A stretch of 23,846 nucleotides of DNA, from contig DBPT01000018.1 in NCBI GenBank assembly GCA_002304925.1, positions 1-23,846 of the forward strand, in the 5' to 3' direction. The position numbers and the translations under genes were made by a program. Shown here piece after piece: positions 21,984 to 23,846 of the stretch; position 1 is the stretch's first letter; each line of letters starts with the position of its first letter. The stretch comes from Prolixibacteraceae bacterium UBA1413. GTDB lineage: Bacteria > Bacteroidota > Bacteroidia > Bacteroidales > Prolixibacteraceae. A model generated the notes under the pieces. The model was not told where the DNA came from and did not search any database. It saw nothing but the letters and a program-made list of their open reading frames with translations.

Positions 21984-23498
21984 TTATTGTGCACTTACGT
22001 GGCTGAAATAAATACCATTTGATATTTGTGGAACTTCGTTAAAAGAACCTTTTGGCCCAATAATAGTGATTGTGTCACCCACCTTAATGCCTTTTGCAGC
22101 TATTAATCCTTTTCTATAATTACCCGTTGCGCCATATCCAGGATAACAACCATACGAGTAAAGTGAATTTGTACCATCAGTAATAGTGAGATTTCCATAA
22201 TCACCTGCAGCAATATCTTTAATGACACCAGTAACCATAAAGTAAGTATTAGGGTCATCAGGCTTTGTTAACATTTCAGCAATGGTAGCCACAGTGACAG
22301 GAATCACACTTTCCAATACAGCACCACTCACTTGCGGATCGTTATTATAAGCTGCACGCTTTCCTACAATAGTAATAATATCACCTGCTTTCAAAGAGTT
22401 TGCCTGATAATCCTTAATTTTATAGACATAAGTTTCACCGGAAAAGTCTCTGATATTTAAACGCCCATCGTTATTATTAGTAATTTTAGTAACTACTCCT
22501 GACAAACGATATTGAGCATCACCTACAGGCGCTGCAAGAAATTCAGCAATAGTTGCTTTCACAATCGCTCCTTTTTGGCTAAGGGTTGTTTGTGCACTAT
22601 AGTTTTTAGAACCATCAGTAGTGTGGAATGTGAGCGTAGTTCCGCGATCTCCGCCGGTATTGGCAGCAGCTTTGAATTTCACAACAGTTTTGATTCCTGC
22701 TGACTGGATAGATGAAATTGACAACCAGGATTTGGCATCATCAGGAATTTCTACCGACACGCCTTGACCTTTGCAGGTAAGGTATGCAATCAATTCACCA
22801 CCTTCCAGAGGAAGCGTTGCGTTTTTTACCGAATCAACTTTTACAAGGGATTTATTAATTTTTACAACTGTTACGTCTACCAATTCTACTACCGTCCCAT
22901 AGGTGGTTTTCGGTCCTTGAACAGTTACTTCATCTCCCACTTCAAGTCCCCAACTTAAAAAGTTCTTGGTACCACCCTTGGCATCAAGAGTTCCATATAT
23001 GTAAATGGTGCCGGTTTTGTCTGTAAGATACCAGTTACCATAAAGCGTGTTTGCTATTGCCGTACACACCCCGGTTACCTGATAGGTCTTGCTGTCTGGT
23101 CCGGCAATTACATCCGCGCATGTAGCAGTTGCAATTTTCGACAAACCCTGGATAATATTAATTCTCTGAGTTTCTCCTCCACATTTAATTAAAACCTCTG
23201 CATTACGGCCATCGAGAGTTGATGGGGCTGAAAAAGTTAGTTCAGACTCCCCGGCACTACCTGAAGTTGAAGAGATAGTCAACCACGAAACCGGATTCTT
23301 GGCAGTAGTTACCTTCTCAACAGTCCAGCCATCTTTAGCCGTTACAGTAATGGTTGAAGAGCCACCCGCCAAAGGTATAGACACGTAAGACGACGATACT
23401 CGAACTGAATCAAGCAATGTCATGGTTTCTTCATCGGTACAACTTGTCGTCAAGGCAAGTATTGCAATGAGAAATGGAAATATTCTTTTTAATTTCAT
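21984..23498 (-). CDS. Surface lipoprotein with two BACON-like and three OB-fold-like domains
   Basis: A 504-residue lipoprotein: signal peptide, lipobox TTSC (Cys20), then TDEE, an acidic surface-export signal. Domains in order: BACON-like (about 30-118, WLTISSTSGSAGESELTFSA), OB-fold-like (about 120-215, YQVTGVCTAIANTLYGNWYLTDKTGTIYIYG), BACON-like (about 217-310, SWLSISSIQSAGIKTVVKF), then two more OB-like units (about 312-400 and 403-500, RLSGVVTKITNNNDGRLNIRD and FMVTGVIKDIAAGDYGNLTITD). The OB units resemble DUF5689/YhcR-type domains seen with secreted nucleases. It follows the TonB-dependent receptor gene by 18 bases and is the last gene of that operon. Codons are clearly more AT-rich than in the preceding genes. 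A role in binding or uptake of a surface ligand is inferred. Confidence 0.82.
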   Translation of the reverse strand: MKLKRIFPFLIAILALTTSCTDEETMTLLDSVRVSSSYVSIPLAGGSSTITVTAKDGWTVEKVTTAKNPVSWLTISSTSGSAGESELTFSAPSTLDGRNAEVLIKCGGETQRINIIQGLSKIATATCADVIAGPDSKTYQVTGVCTAIANTLYGNWYLTDKTGTIYIYGTLDAKGGTKNFLSWGLEVGDEVTVQGPKTTYGTVVELVDVTVVKINKSLVKVDSVKNATLPLEGGELIAYLTCKGQGVSVEIPDDAKSWLSISSIQSAGIKTVVKFKAAANTGGDRGTTLTFHTTDGSKNYSAQTTLSQKGAIVKATIAEFLAAPVGDAQYRLSGVVTKITNNNDGRLNIRDFSGETYVYKIKDYQANSLKAGDIITIVGKRAAYNNDPQVSGAVLESVIPVTVATIAEMLTKPDDPNTYFMVTGVIKDIAAGDYGNLTITDGTNSLYSYGCYPGYGATGNYRKGLIAAKGIKVGDTITIIGPKGSFNEVPQISNGIYFSHVSAQ

Positions 23499-23516
23499 AA
23501 TTATCAGAGTTTTTAA

Positions 23517-23846
23517 TTAGTTAAAAATATACTTGATACCGATTAACATATACCAACACTGACCCAATGAGTAGCTTGGCGTGAATGTTTTGGTATTACC
23601 ATTGATTGAAGAAGGTGTGGAAAATGTAGCAAAACCCTCAGCATCAACACCTTCGTATTTAAGAATACGAGCTTCCGAACCAATTCCAGGGTTCAGATAT
23701 TTACCTACACCCCAACTGGAGTTGAACAGGTTCATCACGTTTTTAATATCAAAGCTAAGTTGCAATTTTTGTTTGCTATTGCCTGCATTACAGGTAAAAT
23801 CATGTTTGTAACCGAAGTCGACGCGATGTACCCAGGGAGAGTAAAC
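23517..23846 (-). CDS. TonB-dependent receptor (Oar-like), C-terminal end only
   Basis: The frame is open to the window's end, giving the last 109 or so codons of a larger protein whose N-terminus lies outside. The sequence (VHRVDFGYKHDF..., KLQLSFDIKNVMNLFNSSWG, then a final strand CWYMLIGIKYIFN with terminal aromatic-Asn) is typical of the closing beta-strands of Oar-type TonB-dependent outer-membrane receptors. A TTG inside is not a start. It is the upstream operon partner of the BACON/OB lipoprotein and shares its low G+C content. Ligand unknown. Confidence 0.8.
   Translation of the reverse strand, partial: VYSPWVHRVDFGYKHDFTCNAGNSKQKLQLSFDIKNVMNLFNSSWGVGKYLNPGIGSEARILKYEGVDAEGFATFSTPSSINGNTKTFTPSYSLGQCWYMLIGIKYIFN

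Overview
The window looks like a chromosomal segment of a Bacteroidota bacterium, most likely order Bacteroidales or a close relative. Five things point that way. Many genes are preceded by the Bacteroidota-type -7 promoter element TAnnTTTG, and Shine-Dalgarno sequences are weak. There are BACON-domain surface lipoproteins and an Oar-like TonB-dependent receptor. One protein ends in a type IX secretion (T9SS) sorting domain. The BlaI/M56 pair carries a TonB-type C-terminus. The RluB-type pseudouridine synthase has a long basic N-terminus. The species cannot be fixed from sequence alone. Hand counts of single 60-base lines give about 60% G+C in a core gene (lysC) and about 42% in the last 1.9 kb.

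Layout. 1-1052: a short heptamer repeat, a promoter and a secreted alpha/beta-hydrolase. 1059-1265: a possible degenerate coding remnant on the minus strand. 1260-3314: a BlaI/MecI repressor and a BlaR1-like M56 metallopeptidase sharing an ATGA overlap, controlled by two dyad operators 53 bp apart. 3342-3385: a 13-bp perfect inverted repeat between convergent units. 3414-5756 (minus): a signal-peptide protein of unknown function followed by a lipoprotein with a BACON-like and a propeller-like part. 5836-7176: dGTP triphosphohydrolase (dgt). 7391-8161 (minus): an AIM24-family protein. 8249-10645: a pseudouridine synthase, an ECF-type sigma factor with a TTG start, and a four-helix membrane partner. 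10723-11547 (minus): an aldo/keto reductase. 11676-13891: aspartate kinase and methylenetetrahydrofolate reductase, both serving methionine synthesis. 13920-15038 (minus): a GH26 lipoprotein, divergent from a small putative lipoprotein and an anaerobic sulfatase-maturating radical SAM enzyme (15201-16582). 16654-17511 (minus): a Tat-exported dienelactone hydrolase-like protein. 17619-17816: tRNA-Ala(CGC) and tRNA-Val(CAC). 17817-18268: a gene-poor stretch with a 44-bp tandem repeat. 18269-20836 (minus): a DUF3160 protein with a T9SS tail. 21133-21933: a TauE/SafE exporter. 21984-23846 (minus): an AT-richer operon end with the C-terminus of a TonB-dependent receptor followed by a BACON/OB-fold surface lipoprotein.

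Most of the window is housekeeping and envelope genes. No phage, CRISPR array, complete insertion sequence or recognised defence system is visible. The parts that most deserve a second look are the phased BlaI operators that bury the promoter, the BlaR1-type protease fused to TonB-like modules, the small lipoprotein gene directly before the radical SAM enzyme, the 44-bp repeat pair beside the tRNAs, and the compositionally distinct receptor/lipoprotein operon at the right end. I did not find anything I could confidently call a wholly new biological system.
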